Positions 52,188 to 60,760 of a stretch of 64,000 nucleotides of DNA are shown piece by piece. The DNA comes from JAJFUB01 sp964622325. Its GTDB lineage: Bacteria; Armatimonadota; Zipacnadia; Zipacnadales; UBA11051. A model generated the notes under the pieces. That model had not been told where the DNA came from. It did no database searches and saw only the letters and a program-made list of their open reading frames with translations. The stretch spans positions 1 through 64,000 of the forward strand of contig CAZUOJ010000006.1 in NCBI GenBank assembly GCA_964622325.1, written 5' to 3'. Numbering within the stretch: the stretch's first letter is position 1; each line of letters starts with the position of its first letter. The translations under genes were made by a program, and so were the position numbers.

Positions 52188-53627
52188 CTATTGTCGTTCC
52201 AATCCGCCAGGCTTTTTAGGCGTTGTAATTGGGCTGGGCCAATTTTCTTGCGGCGGATTTTTGTGGATAACAAGCCGATGGCGCAGGCTATCCCATTGCA
52301 GTTTCGCTCCGAGCGCCTCCAGAGGCAGCCGCGGCGCCATGAACAAAATCCCTTCTCGCATTACGGGCGCCTGCGGCATTATGCGCACTTGCGGCTTTTC
52401 TTTGCCGACAATTAATTGCGGCGAGCCCACAACTAGCTTAATTGTGCCGCTTTCTGTATTCGCCACGAGCGCCTTTTCTTGGGCTTGCCAGCGGAGGGAA
52501 GCGCCAATAGCTTGCAGCAATTCCTTGGCAGGCACCATAATAGTGCCATCGGGCAGCTTGAACGGCGGCGATGTCAGCTCCAGCTTTTTTTCGTCCACAA
52601 AGACAGCAATCTCCCGCAGCGCCGCATATTCCTCTAATAATGGCTTTGCGGCAGGCCACTGGATTTGAATATCCGCTTTTCGCGCCAGCATGTTGACATA
52701 ATCTTCCCGGGAAATGGCTTTTTGCGCGCTCAACTTTTTCGCGATTTCTGGCCGCGCCTCTGACAAGGAAACAAGCTGTTGGGGATGTCGCTCCCGCACA
52801 AGCACAATATAATATTGCTCTCCGCTGCGTATCGGATTGCTTACAACGCCGGGCTCCAGATTTTTCACAGCCTCTGCCAGCGCCTTATCTGTAAGCTGTT
52901 CCAGCGCCAGCCAGCCCAAATCTCCGCCCTTGCTCGCCGAAGAATGTTTGGAAAGCTCTTTCGCCACTGTTTCAAATTTTTCGCCCGCGTGAAGCTTTTC
53001 ACGGACTAAATACGCCTCTTCAATCGTGTTCACAGCAATCAAAAACACGCGCGCCTGAGCAGGCTTTTTAAATTCAGCTTGATGTTCCAGATAATAGCTT
53101 TTTATCTCTTCCTCTGAGACAGCTGTCAGCTCGCTGAGCAATCGCTCCAATAGCATGTCTGTTGTCAATTTTTCAATAAAGCCTTGCAGGCTCAAGCCTT
53201 GTGTGTGCAAAAAGCGCTCAAAAGCCGCGGAGGAAACAAAACGTTTGCGCTCTCTCTCCAGCCGGGCTTGGATCTCTTCCGGCGAAACTTTTATGCCCTG
53301 TCGCCGTGCTTCCTGTCTAATAAGCCGTTCCTCAATGATAGTGCGCAGGATGGGAATCGCCCAGCGATGAGCAATCGCTTGTTGAATATGCGTTTCCGAA
53401 ATGGGGCTGCCATTTACGGTCGCTTGAATCACGGGCGGCGTTGGCGCAGGCGCAGGAGGAGCTGGCTTTGCCGTCGACGAAGCAGCGGGCGGCCGGGCTC
53501 TTTCAGAGGCAACGGGAGAAGCCGCCGGACGCTTGGGCTGCGAAGCTTGTGCCCCACAGGGCACTGCTCCAAGCAGCCACTCTACAGCGATTAACACTAA
53601 CAAAAAAATAATATAAGCCCGCTTCAT
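52188..53627 (-). CDS. Secreted SurA/parvulin peptidyl-prolyl isomerase fused to copper-amine-oxidase-N-like domain
   Basis: A 479-aa exported protein. A signal peptide is followed by a Pro/Ala-rich linker (about 30-65), a SurA-type helical N-domain (VNGSPISETHIQQAI, RLIRQEARRQGIKVSPEEIQARLERER), a parvulin PPIase domain (KKPAQARVFLIAVNTIEEA, SKHSSASKGGDLGWLALEQL, GVVSNPIRSGEQYYIVLV) and a C-terminal copper-amine-oxidase-N-like domain (FVDEKKLELTSPPFKLPDGTIMVPAKELLQAIGASLRW). The last domain usually binds cell wall or substrate in other proteins. GGGAG precedes the ATG at 53627. It probably folds outer-surface proteins; the fusion is unusual. Confidence 0.82.
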   Translation of the reverse strand: MKRAYIIFLLVLIAVEWLLGAVPCGAQASQPKRPAASPVASERARPPAASSTAKPAPPAPAPTPPVIQATVNGSPISETHIQQAIAHRWAIPILRTIIEERLIRQEARRQGIKVSPEEIQARLERERKRFVSSAAFERFLHTQGLSLQGFIEKLTTDMLLERLLSELTAVSEEEIKSYYLEHQAEFKKPAQARVFLIAVNTIEEAYLVREKLHAGEKFETVAKELSKHSSASKGGDLGWLALEQLTDKALAEAVKNLEPGVVSNPIRSGEQYYIVLVRERHPQQLVSLSEARPEIAKKLSAQKAISREDYVNMLARKADIQIQWPAAKPLLEEYAALREIAVFVDEKKLELTSPPFKLPDGTIMVPAKELLQAIGASLRWQAQEKALVANTESGTIKLVVGSPQLIVGKEKPQVRIMPQAPVMREGILFMAPRLPLEALGAKLQWDSLRHRLVIHKNPPQENWPSPITTPKKPGGLERQ

Positions 53628-53710
53628 CGCACAAGCTCCCTTCTTATACATTGAATGTTTCTTTCAGTCTTCGGGCTGTATTTGTGGCTGTGACAACAGC
53701 CTGAGGCCCA

Positions 53711-54547
53711 TTATGTTTCATTCTCAAAGCATATGGGATGGCCCAAAATCTCCGCTAATTGCCGCGCATTCTGGACAGCATAGCCCCAATCCGTGTTATT
53801 GAAAAATACGCATATATTTTCCGCTTCTGTCTGCATTTGGCGAATCTTTCCTGCCCATTCTTCTAATTCCTGCCTGCTATATTGATAATCATAGCGAGAG
53901 CCTGAAGATTGGCCGCTCCATGCTGCAGCATTTCGGCCATGGAAACGCACATAGGCAAAATCGGCTGTCACAACAGCCAGCGGGGGCAATAATTTAGGCA
54001 AAGGAGGCTCATCTACACAACAATAGGCTATTTTCTTTTCTCGTAAAAAGCTGAATGTCCGTTCGTCTTCAGTCCAGCTCCGATGGCGGAATTCCACTGC
54101 TAACGGCAAATTCGGCCATTGTTGTCGGATAAAGGCCAATTGATTAACATGTTCTCGTTGCAGATTAAATGAGGGAGGGAATTGTAAAAGCACACACAGC
54201 AGCCGTTGATGTTGTATTAAAGGCTCAATTCCGGCGAGAAAATCTGTATAAAGCTGAGTCTCCTGGCTACGTGCTTGCGTTATGCTTCTATGGGCTTTTA
54301 CACAGAATTTGAAATCTGTGCGTGTCTGACGCACTAATCCAAGCATTGTTTTGCGTGATGGCATAGAATAATAAGAATAATTTATCTCTACAGCATTGAA
54401 ATGGCGCTGATAATAAGCTAAAAATTCCCATTTCCGCATTCCCTCGGGATAGAAACAGCCAATCCATCCTGTATACGAATAGCCTGATGTGCCAATATAC
54501 AGCATTTTCGCTCTGGAGCTTTGTGAGGGCTCCGCTCTCCTGTTCAT
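53711..54547 (-). CDS. DUF72 (YecE) family protein
   Basis: A 278-aa TIM-barrel-like protein. Landmarks are LYIGTSGYSYTGWIGCFYPEG, FNAVEINYSYYSMPSRKT, FCVKAHRSIT, LPLAVEFRHRSW and the end YFNNTDWGYAVQNA-like segment (VFFNNTDWGYAVQNARQL), all typical of DUF72. Family function unknown, with nuclease or isomerase suggestions only. The start could also be the ATG at 54505, which gives the usual DUF72 N-terminus; ribosome sites are weak for both. Five bases separate it from the D-aminoacylase gene. Confidence 0.85.
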   Translation of the reverse strand: MNRRAEPSQSSRAKMLYIGTSGYSYTGWIGCFYPEGMRKWEFLAYYQRHFNAVEINYSYYSMPSRKTMLGLVRQTRTDFKFCVKAHRSITQARSQETQLYTDFLAGIEPLIQHQRLLCVLLQFPPSFNLQREHVNQLAFIRQQWPNLPLAVEFRHRSWTEDERTFSFLREKKIAYCCVDEPPLPKLLPPLAVVTADFAYVRFHGRNAAAWSGQSSGSRYDYQYSRQELEEWAGKIRQMQTEAENICVFFNNTDWGYAVQNARQLAEILGHPICFENET

Positions 54548-54552
54548 TCTCT

Positions 54553-56172
54553 TTACGTTGTTAAAATGCGCCCCGCCGCCGCGCCCGTATGTTCCATCCC
54601 CTGGACGGCTAAAATGCCATTTACAAAGACATACAACAGTCCTTGCGGATATTGATGGGGATTTGTGTATGTGGCTGTGTCTATTATTCTTTCGGGCTCA
54701 AAAACAACAATATCTGCCCACATCCCTTCTTGCAATTGTCCCCGATTGCCCAGGCCAATACGACTGGCAGGCCAGGCTGTGCATTTCCGAATCGCTTCTG
54801 AAAGCGACAGGAGCTTTTCCTCCCGCACATATTTGCCCAAAAGCCGTGGATATGTGCCATATGAGCGGGGATGCGGACGCCCTTGAGCTAAAGGCCCATA
54901 GGGGGCAAAAGCTAGTCCATCTGTAGCCACACAGCCCAGGGGATGTGCTAGCGCCAAGCGCATATCTTCTTCGCACATGGAGAAAAAGCAAGCATTGACA
55001 TGTCCTTCTTCCTCGGCTAACAAATCTAAAGCGGCTTCTAAGGGCTCTTGTTGGCGTCGGCGCGCAATCTCATCTAGGCGCAAGCCAACAGCCCAGCGAT
55101 TCTTAGTGCTGCGTACATCTGTAATCAAAATATCCGAAAAATTAAGCTCAAAGGGATTCGCTTTTTGTGGATTGTGTTGGGCAGCCACATATTCTTCTTG
55201 CAGCCGCTTACGACATTGCGGATCCCGCAGCCGCCGCAAAAAGGCTTCTGGGCCGCCGTCATGCATCCAGGCGGGCAAAGAGCCGGACAGATGGCGACTG
55301 CCGGCTGTATAGGGATACACGTCAAAGGCGATGTCCAGGCCCCCATCTCGTGCGTTCTCAATTGTTTCCAGCAATTGGGGCATATTCCCCCAGCTCTGTT
55401 TGCCTGAACATTTCAGATGGGCAATTTGCAGCCTGAATGTGCCCTTTGTTTGAGCTCGTTGCGCCAGAGCGATAATCTCTTTTAGCGCTTTTACGCCCTG
55501 AATGCCTTCATCGCGTAAATGCACACTAACAAGCGTGTTATGCCTCGCCGCTTCCTGCAACAAGCCCAATATTTCTTCGCAAGAGGCGAAACGGCCCAGC
55601 GGATAAGCAAGCCCCAAAGACAGGCCAATAGCTCCCTGATCTAAGCATTCTTGCAAAAGCTCGCGCATATGGGCAATTTCCACTGTTGTGGCAGGACGAT
55701 TAGCAAATCCGACAACATAAGCACGAAGGGCGCTATGGCCGACAAGAGGCGCAACATTGACAGCTGGACGCGTGTGCGCTAAAGCTTCAAAATATTCAGC
55801 TGCGCTGTGCCATTGATAGGGAATATTAGCTTCGAGGAAAGAACAGACAGTGCGTAGCTGCTCTTCTGTGCCGGGCCGGATTGGAAATACGCCCATGCCG
55901 CATTGCCCGATTGCCTCGCTTGTCACGCCCATGTGAATTTTAGATTCCGCGCGAGGATTTTGCAGCAATGTCAAATCCGAATGTGAATGTATGTCAATAA
56001 ATCCAGGACAAACAGCACATCCTGTACAATCCAGCTTTAAAGCGGCGTCAGCTGTTTTTAGATTGCCGACAGCAGCGATTTTGCCCTTTTTTATGCCCAC
56101 ATCAGCCTGGAAGCAGGAGCCGCCTGTGCCATCATATATCTCGCCGTTTTGCAACACAACATCAAAAGTCAT
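54553..56172 (-). CDS. N-acyl-D-amino-acid deacylase (D-aminoacylase) family
   Basis: A 539-aa amidohydrolase. MTFDVVLQNGEIYDGTGGSCFQADVGIKKGKI is the small beta domain of amidohydrolases; GFIDIHSHSDLTLL carries metal ligands His62 and His64; Cys91 in GQCGMGV is at the position of the bridging Cys known from D-aminoacylase. GAIGLSLGLAYPLGRFA and VSVHLRDEG follow. The C-terminal GNRGQLQEGMWADIVVFEPERI rebuilds the beta domain. Likely removes acyl groups from D-amino acids, e.g. from cell-wall material. Its start abuts the stop of the upstream kinase-like gene (TAGATG). Confidence 0.88.
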   Translation of the reverse strand: MTFDVVLQNGEIYDGTGGSCFQADVGIKKGKIAAVGNLKTADAALKLDCTGCAVCPGFIDIHSHSDLTLLQNPRAESKIHMGVTSEAIGQCGMGVFPIRPGTEEQLRTVCSFLEANIPYQWHSAAEYFEALAHTRPAVNVAPLVGHSALRAYVVGFANRPATTVEIAHMRELLQECLDQGAIGLSLGLAYPLGRFASCEEILGLLQEAARHNTLVSVHLRDEGIQGVKALKEIIALAQRAQTKGTFRLQIAHLKCSGKQSWGNMPQLLETIENARDGGLDIAFDVYPYTAGSRHLSGSLPAWMHDGGPEAFLRRLRDPQCRKRLQEEYVAAQHNPQKANPFELNFSDILITDVRSTKNRWAVGLRLDEIARRRQQEPLEAALDLLAEEEGHVNACFFSMCEEDMRLALAHPLGCVATDGLAFAPYGPLAQGRPHPRSYGTYPRLLGKYVREEKLLSLSEAIRKCTAWPASRIGLGNRGQLQEGMWADIVVFEPERIIDTATYTNPHQYPQGLLYVFVNGILAVQGMEHTGAAAGRILTT

Positions 56173-56865
56173 CTAGGCTTCGTCCTTCCATGTTTGTCGC
56201 AGCCGAATAATGACTAATTCTGCCGCATGTTCCAAGGAAATATTGGCTGTGTTAATGATTAAATCATAAAGCAGGGGATCATTGGGATCGCAGCCAAAAT
56301 AATGGCGCAAGAAGCGTTGCTGGGCATAATCCGCCTCTAATATGGCGCGCCGTGCTTCCTCAAGCGAAAAATTGCGGAGACGTGCGAGTCTCTCTACGCG
56401 TTTTTCCAAGGGCGCTACAAAACGCACGCGCAGTGCCTGGGGCAATACACAGCCGGCCCCCCGGCCAATAATCACAGCGCGGCCTTTTTCGCCGATGCGT
56501 CGCAAAACGCGCAACAAGGAACGCAAATACACAGTGTCTTGAATGCGGCGACGATCTATAAAGCTCAAAAGGATATTAGACAGGACATCATAACGGCGCT
56601 CCTCCAGCTCCCGAAGATGTTCCGGCAGTGCGCCTGTCTGCGCAGCAACTTCCTCAATCAAAGCCCGATCATAATACAAAAAGCCAAGCTGATTGGCGAT
56701 GAGACGGCCGATAGAAGCGCCCCCGCTGCCTATTTGCCGGGAAATGGCAATCACAGGGGCGGCCTGGGGGCGTTTCGCTTCATCTTGAGCCATCATCTGG
56801 ATAAGCCGCTGATCCACTTCCCAGCGCCTTGCCGCACGTTCTAATAATTTTTGTATCGTGCTCAT
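56173..56865 (-). CDS. Cytidylate kinase-like family protein
   Basis: A 230-aa P-loop protein. The N-terminus is helical, then VIAISRQIGSGGASIGRLIANQLGFLYYDRALIEEV holds the G-S-G-G-A-S-I-G phosphate loop of the cytidylate-kinase-2 family. VIIGRGAGCVL and FVAPLEKRVERLARLRNFSLEEARRAI follow. Members are poorly studied and may phosphorylate a nucleotide or something else. First gene of the three-gene operon with the deacylase and DUF72. Confidence 0.82.
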   Translation of the reverse strand: MSTIQKLLERAARRWEVDQRLIQMMAQDEAKRPQAAPVIAISRQIGSGGASIGRLIANQLGFLYYDRALIEEVAAQTGALPEHLRELEERRYDVLSNILLSFIDRRRIQDTVYLRSLLRVLRRIGEKGRAVIIGRGAGCVLPQALRVRFVAPLEKRVERLARLRNFSLEEARRAILEADYAQQRFLRHYFGCDPNDPLLYDLIINTANISLEHAAELVIIRLRQTWKDEA

Positions 56866-56964
56866 TTGTATTTGGGCCCTTTGCGTTATTGAGGAAAAAT
56901 CCGTTATACTCCGTTATAAATAATGTTCTGTTTATAGAAAAGCTTTCCTGCAGGAGGCAACGCG

Positions 56965-57945
56965 ATGAGCCAGTTGCGTGGGGCAGCGATGCGCCGTTAT
57001 CCCAAATTAATTCATTTTGATCCTTCGGCCGGCTTCACAGTGCGTTCTCCGTTGGGCCAGGGGCCGGGCTTTTGGGCAGGCGCCCCCAGCGCGCTCCAGG
57101 ATGGCGACACAGGCCGATATTATCTGTATTATCGCTATCGGAAGCCGCGAGAATTAGGCAGAGGCGTGGAATGTCGGATTGCCTGCAGCGAAGACGGCTT
57201 TCATTTCACAGACATCTGGGCAGCTACAAAAGAGGAAATAAAGACGTCCTCTATGGAGAAAGCGGGCTTGTTTAAGCTCAATGAGCGCTGGCTTTTGTAT
57301 CTCAGCTTTGTAGGCGAAGATGGCCGTTGGCGGATTGAAATGTTGGAGGCCGATTGTCCAGAAAATTTTGATGTAAAGAAGCGTTGTGTCGTGTTGACTC
57401 CACAGGATTGTCAGGCCGAAGGCGTTAAAGATCCGGCTGTATACGAAATTGCCGGCCAATTGTATATGATTGTCAGCTACGCGCCCAAGCCCTCTTCTTA
57501 TATTGATCCCGTATCCCTCCACGGCACACATGATGTATACAACACAGGGCTGCTGAAATCCCATACAGGATTAGCAACAAGTCAGGATGGCCGCCATTGG
57601 CGCTGGGAGGGCGATATTTTGTCTCCTCCGAATGAAGGCTGGGATGCCTATTGTACACGCCTTAGCTCCATCGTCTGCTGTCTGGGCCTGTGGCTGGGAT
57701 TTTATGATGGCAGCGCCAGCGTCCAGGAAAATTATGAAGAGAAATTAGGCCTCTGCGTTAGCCTGGATTTGTGGCATTGGGAACGCTTAACAAAAAAGGG
57801 GCCGCTCGCGCTCTCGCCTCACGCCTCAGGCTCTGTCCGCTATGTGGAGGCGTTATCAGAGCCTGCAGGCGTTTTATGTTTTTATGAATATGCTCTTCCC
57901 GATGGCTCTCATGAGCTGCGCGCGCAACGGATTGTCTGGGAATAA
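56965..57945 (+). CDS. Five-bladed beta-propeller glycosidase-like protein (GH43/GH130-type)
   Basis: A 326-aa protein of repeated WFYx-type blades: AGAPSALQDGDTGRYYLYYRYR, SMEKAGLFKLNERWLLYLSFV, EGVKDPAVYEIAGQLYMIVSYAP, HTGLATSQDGRHWRWEGDIL, WDAYCTRLSSIVCCLGLWLGFYDG and LGLCVSLDLWHWERL. The pattern is that of clan GH-F/J and phosphorylase propellers. Candidate acids are in VKDPAVYE. No signal peptide. AGGAGG is well placed before the ATG. Activity and exact family cannot be settled by eye. Confidence 0.72.
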   Translation: MSQLRGAAMRRYPKLIHFDPSAGFTVRSPLGQGPGFWAGAPSALQDGDTGRYYLYYRYRKPRELGRGVECRIACSEDGFHFTDIWAATKEEIKTSSMEKAGLFKLNERWLLYLSFVGEDGRWRIEMLEADCPENFDVKKRCVVLTPQDCQAEGVKDPAVYEIAGQLYMIVSYAPKPSSYIDPVSLHGTHDVYNTGLLKSHTGLATSQDGRHWRWEGDILSPPNEGWDAYCTRLSSIVCCLGLWLGFYDGSASVQENYEEKLGLCVSLDLWHWERLTKKGPLALSPHASGSVRYVEALSEPAGVLCFYEYALPDGSHELRAQRIVWE

Positions 57946-58049
57946 AAAGGCGATGTCCTGCGTGAATAAAGCGCGCAATAGCCATAAGCTTCTTTCCGAA
58001 AGCAAAGCCATTTTCGGGAACATATAGCATTCAAATAGCGAAATTAAAT

Positions 58050-58778
58050 ATGAACAATAAACGGGCTCATAAAAGCTGTCTGACAGGCTTCACATTAATA
58101 GAATTGTTAATTGTTGTGGCAATCTTGGCTCTTTTGGCCGGGATATTATTCCCTGTATATGCCCGCGCACGTCAGGCGGCCCATAAGACAAGCTGTCAAA
58201 GCAATCTCCGTCAAATTGGCCTGGCCTTTATGATGTATCTCGCGGATTATGATGATTGCTTCCCGAACAATGGGGATCCCATGCTCTGGATGGGACGGCG
58301 CTGGCGTTGGCCCTTGCAGCCGTATTTAGCTTATGGCGCGCGGCGCGATGCGCTGGATCCCACAAATCCCAATGTGTCCCAGGGAGCAGGAAGCCACATT
58401 TTATTGTGTCCGGCGGATCACACAGCGCCTCTGGCGTGGGATAGCACTTCATATGCTTATGCCGCGGCCTTTTATCATACGCCTGCACAAATCAATGTAA
58501 TGACAACGACAGATTTGTATAGCGTTACAGGCTTTAGCTGTGTGACGCAAGCGCTAGCTGATGTGCGTTATCCGGAACGAAAGGCGCTTGTGGCCGAATG
58601 GCTGAGCAATCATGAGCCACCTTTTGTAGGCTGGTGGAATTGGGCGAGCGCCCGCAATTATTTGTTTGTAGATGGACATGTGAAATATTTAAAAGCCACA
58701 CAAATTATGCCCGCCAATAATGGCTATCCTGATATTAATCTGACGCGTGATGGCGTACAGGGCTTTGACATCCCCTGA
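58050..58778 (+). CDS. Pseudopilin-like protein, third copy, variant C-terminus
   Basis: A 242-aa protein with a longer leader (MNNKRAHKSCLTG) before FTLIELLIVVAILALLAGIL, then ARARQAAHKTSCQSNLRQIGLA. The C-terminal region has A-R-N-Y-L-F-V-D-G-H, so the DG is kept but the His nine residues before is not. No ribosome site is obvious before the ATG. Role as for the other two; it is not adjacent to other pilus genes. Confidence 0.82.
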   Translation: MNNKRAHKSCLTGFTLIELLIVVAILALLAGILFPVYARARQAAHKTSCQSNLRQIGLAFMMYLADYDDCFPNNGDPMLWMGRRWRWPLQPYLAYGARRDALDPTNPNVSQGAGSHILLCPADHTAPLAWDSTSYAYAAAFYHTPAQINVMTTTDLYSVTGFSCVTQALADVRYPERKALVAEWLSNHEPPFVGWWNWASARNYLFVDGHVKYLKATQIMPANNGYPDINLTRDGVQGFDIP

Positions 58779-58841
58779 ACAAAAGCTCATGCCCGTTGCC
58801 TGCAATTTAATTTTGCATGCATTGCTATAAAATTTCCATTT

Positions 58842-59732
58842 ATGCAAAATCAAAGGCTTATGCTGCCTACAGAGCTTTTAAAAAGAATTCGTCAGATTGA
58901 AATATATACAGATCGTCTTGCTACGGATGTCTTTGCTGGCGCCTATCATTCTGTCTTTAAGGGCCAGGGGATGGAATTTGCGGAAGTGCGGGAATATCAA
59001 ATTGGAGATGATGTGCGCACAATTGATTGGCGCGTCAGCGCCCGTGCCGGCCGGCCGTATGTGCGCCGTTATGTGGAGGAACGCGAGCTTACAGTAATGC
59101 TCTTAGTTGATGCCAGTGGGAGCATGAATTTTGGCACACAAAGCGCCACGAAAGCAGAGACAATGGCCGAGACAGCCGCCACATTAGCCTTTTCCGCCAT
59201 TCGTAATAATGATAAAGTAGGGCTGCTGATTTTCACAGATAATGTCGAATGTTATTTGCCGCCGCGCAAAGGCCGCCGCCAAGTCCTCCGCGTCATCCGC
59301 GAGATTCTTTATGCCCGGCCCCAGCGGCGCGCCACAAATCTCAGCCAGGCTTTGGAATATATGAATCATATTCTTCATCGGCGCGCCATCGTATTTATTA
59401 TTTCTGATTTTCTGACAAGCGGCTATAGCCAGTCTTTGCAGATTGCTGCCCGGCGTCATGATGTGATTTGTGTCCGTATTGTTGATAAACGAGAAGCCAT
59501 TTTGCCGCCCATAGGGCTTGTAGAAATAGTGGATGCTGAAACAGGAGAGCGGCGCTTGCTGGATATTTCTCCTGCTGCAGCCCTTGCCTTACAAAAGCAA
59601 AATGAAATGTGGACAGATCAATTGAAACACGCGCTGGGCCGTTTACAAGCGGATTTTATTGAAATCCAAGCGGGACAAACGCCTGCCGATCCGCTACGGG
59701 AATTTTTTGCACGACGAGCCAAACGACGATGA
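58842..59732 (+). CDS. DUF58 protein, MoxR/Bat-operon vWA-like component
   Basis: A 296-aa protein. The family signature GQGMEFAEVREYQIGDDVRTIDWRVSARAGRPYVRRYVEERE is followed by a vWA-like MIDAS, LLVDASGSMNFG. DUF58 proteins usually accompany a MoxR AAA+ ATPase; no moxR gene is immediately upstream here. Its stop overlaps the next gene by four bases. Part of the Bat-type operon on the same strand. Confidence 0.92.
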   Translation: MQNQRLMLPTELLKRIRQIEIYTDRLATDVFAGAYHSVFKGQGMEFAEVREYQIGDDVRTIDWRVSARAGRPYVRRYVEERELTVMLLVDASGSMNFGTQSATKAETMAETAATLAFSAIRNNDKVGLLIFTDNVECYLPPRKGRRQVLRVIREILYARPQRRATNLSQALEYMNHILHRRAIVFIISDFLTSGYSQSLQIAARRHDVICVRIVDKREAILPPIGLVEIVDAETGERRLLDISPAAALALQKQNEMWTDQLKHALGRLQADFIEIQAGQTPADPLREFFARRAKRR

Positions 59733-60760
59733 GCGCTTTTTGGCGTTTTCCTATTTTGTGCCCAGCGAACAGCTGGACGATAATTATCATCGTCTGTATG
59801 ACAGGCGCAGGAGTCTTTTGCGTCTCTTCGCTATACGCTGCAGGCGCCATAGAAGCCACTGTGGATAAGGAGAAAGTCACAGTGGGCGAGCCCTTTGTTT
59901 ACACGATTAATTTGCTTTTGCCTCAGGGCGCAGAGGCCATTTTGCCTGGCGAAAAAGCCTCCTTTAAAGGGCTGGAAGTACGCAATTATCAGCCTCAATA
60001 CATCCCCCAGCCGGATGGCTCACAACAGCTTGTTCTGCGCTATACGCTTGTCAGCTTTGATGTGGGCATGGCAGGGATAAAAGATTTTCGCATTCCTGTG
60101 CGGAGGCCGGATGGGACAATAGAAAAATGGCTGGCGCCTCCCGTGGAAATCACAATCGCCAGCGTGCTGCCGGAAAAGGGCGCAGCGCAGCCTAAGGGCT
60201 TTGTGGGGCCAATTATGCTGTCCACAAGCTGGCAAGATTGGCTGTGGGCAGCGCTGATTGCCTTGTTGATTGCGGCAGCGCTCGTTAGATTCCTTATGGG
60301 ACGGCGCCGCCGGGCAGCTCAGCAGACGCTACAACAGCTTACAGAAAGCCTGCTTTCGCCGGACGAGGCAGCTTTGAAAGCCCTGCAGCGCTTGGAGCAG
60401 GAGGAGCTTCGGGCAGAGGCTGATTTTCAGAGCTTCTATTTGCGTCTCGCGGAAATTTTGCGGGCATGGCTGCAAGCCCGATTTGATGTGCCTGCATTAG
60501 AACGCACTACACGCGGCCTTATTTATCTTTTGCGTGTGCGCCGCGAAATGGATGATTGGCGCAAGGATGTAATTGATTTGTTGCGGACAGCGGATCGCGT
60601 CAAATTCGCAAAGCAGCTGCCCACGCCCGAAGAGGCACAACAACAGCTTCTGAAAGCGCGAGAGATTATCCAGGCTGTCGCCGAAAGGGAGCAGCAAACG
60701 GCAGAAGCCGACGCCGCGCAGAACACGCCAGCGCCTTTGGCCCGGAGGACAACGGGATGA
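59729..60760 (+). CDS. BatD-like/DUF4381-like membrane protein of the Bat operon
   Basis: A 343-aa protein. A signal peptide or anchor (SWTIIIIVCMTGAGVFCVSSLYAAG) is followed by a BatD-like beta domain (ATVDKEKVTVGEPFVYTINL, GLEVRNYQPQYI, LVSFDVGMAGIKDFRIPV), a membrane helix (WLWAALIALLIAAALVRFLM) and a cytoplasmic helical part (FQSFYLRLAEILRAWLQARFDV, LERTTRGLIYLL) like DUF4381. Combining both parts in one protein is a useful observation. Overlaps both neighbours by four bases. Confidence 0.72.
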   Translation: MSAFWRFPILCPANSWTIIIIVCMTGAGVFCVSSLYAAGAIEATVDKEKVTVGEPFVYTINLLLPQGAEAILPGEKASFKGLEVRNYQPQYIPQPDGSQQLVLRYTLVSFDVGMAGIKDFRIPVRRPDGTIEKWLAPPVEITIASVLPEKGAAQPKGFVGPIMLSTSWQDWLWAALIALLIAAALVRFLMGRRRRAAQQTLQQLTESLLSPDEAALKALQRLEQEELRAEADFQSFYLRLAEILRAWLQARFDVPALERTTRGLIYLLRVRREMDDWRKDVIDLLRTADRVKFAKQLPTPEEAQQQLLKAREIIQAVAEREQQTAEADAAQNTPAPLARRTTG

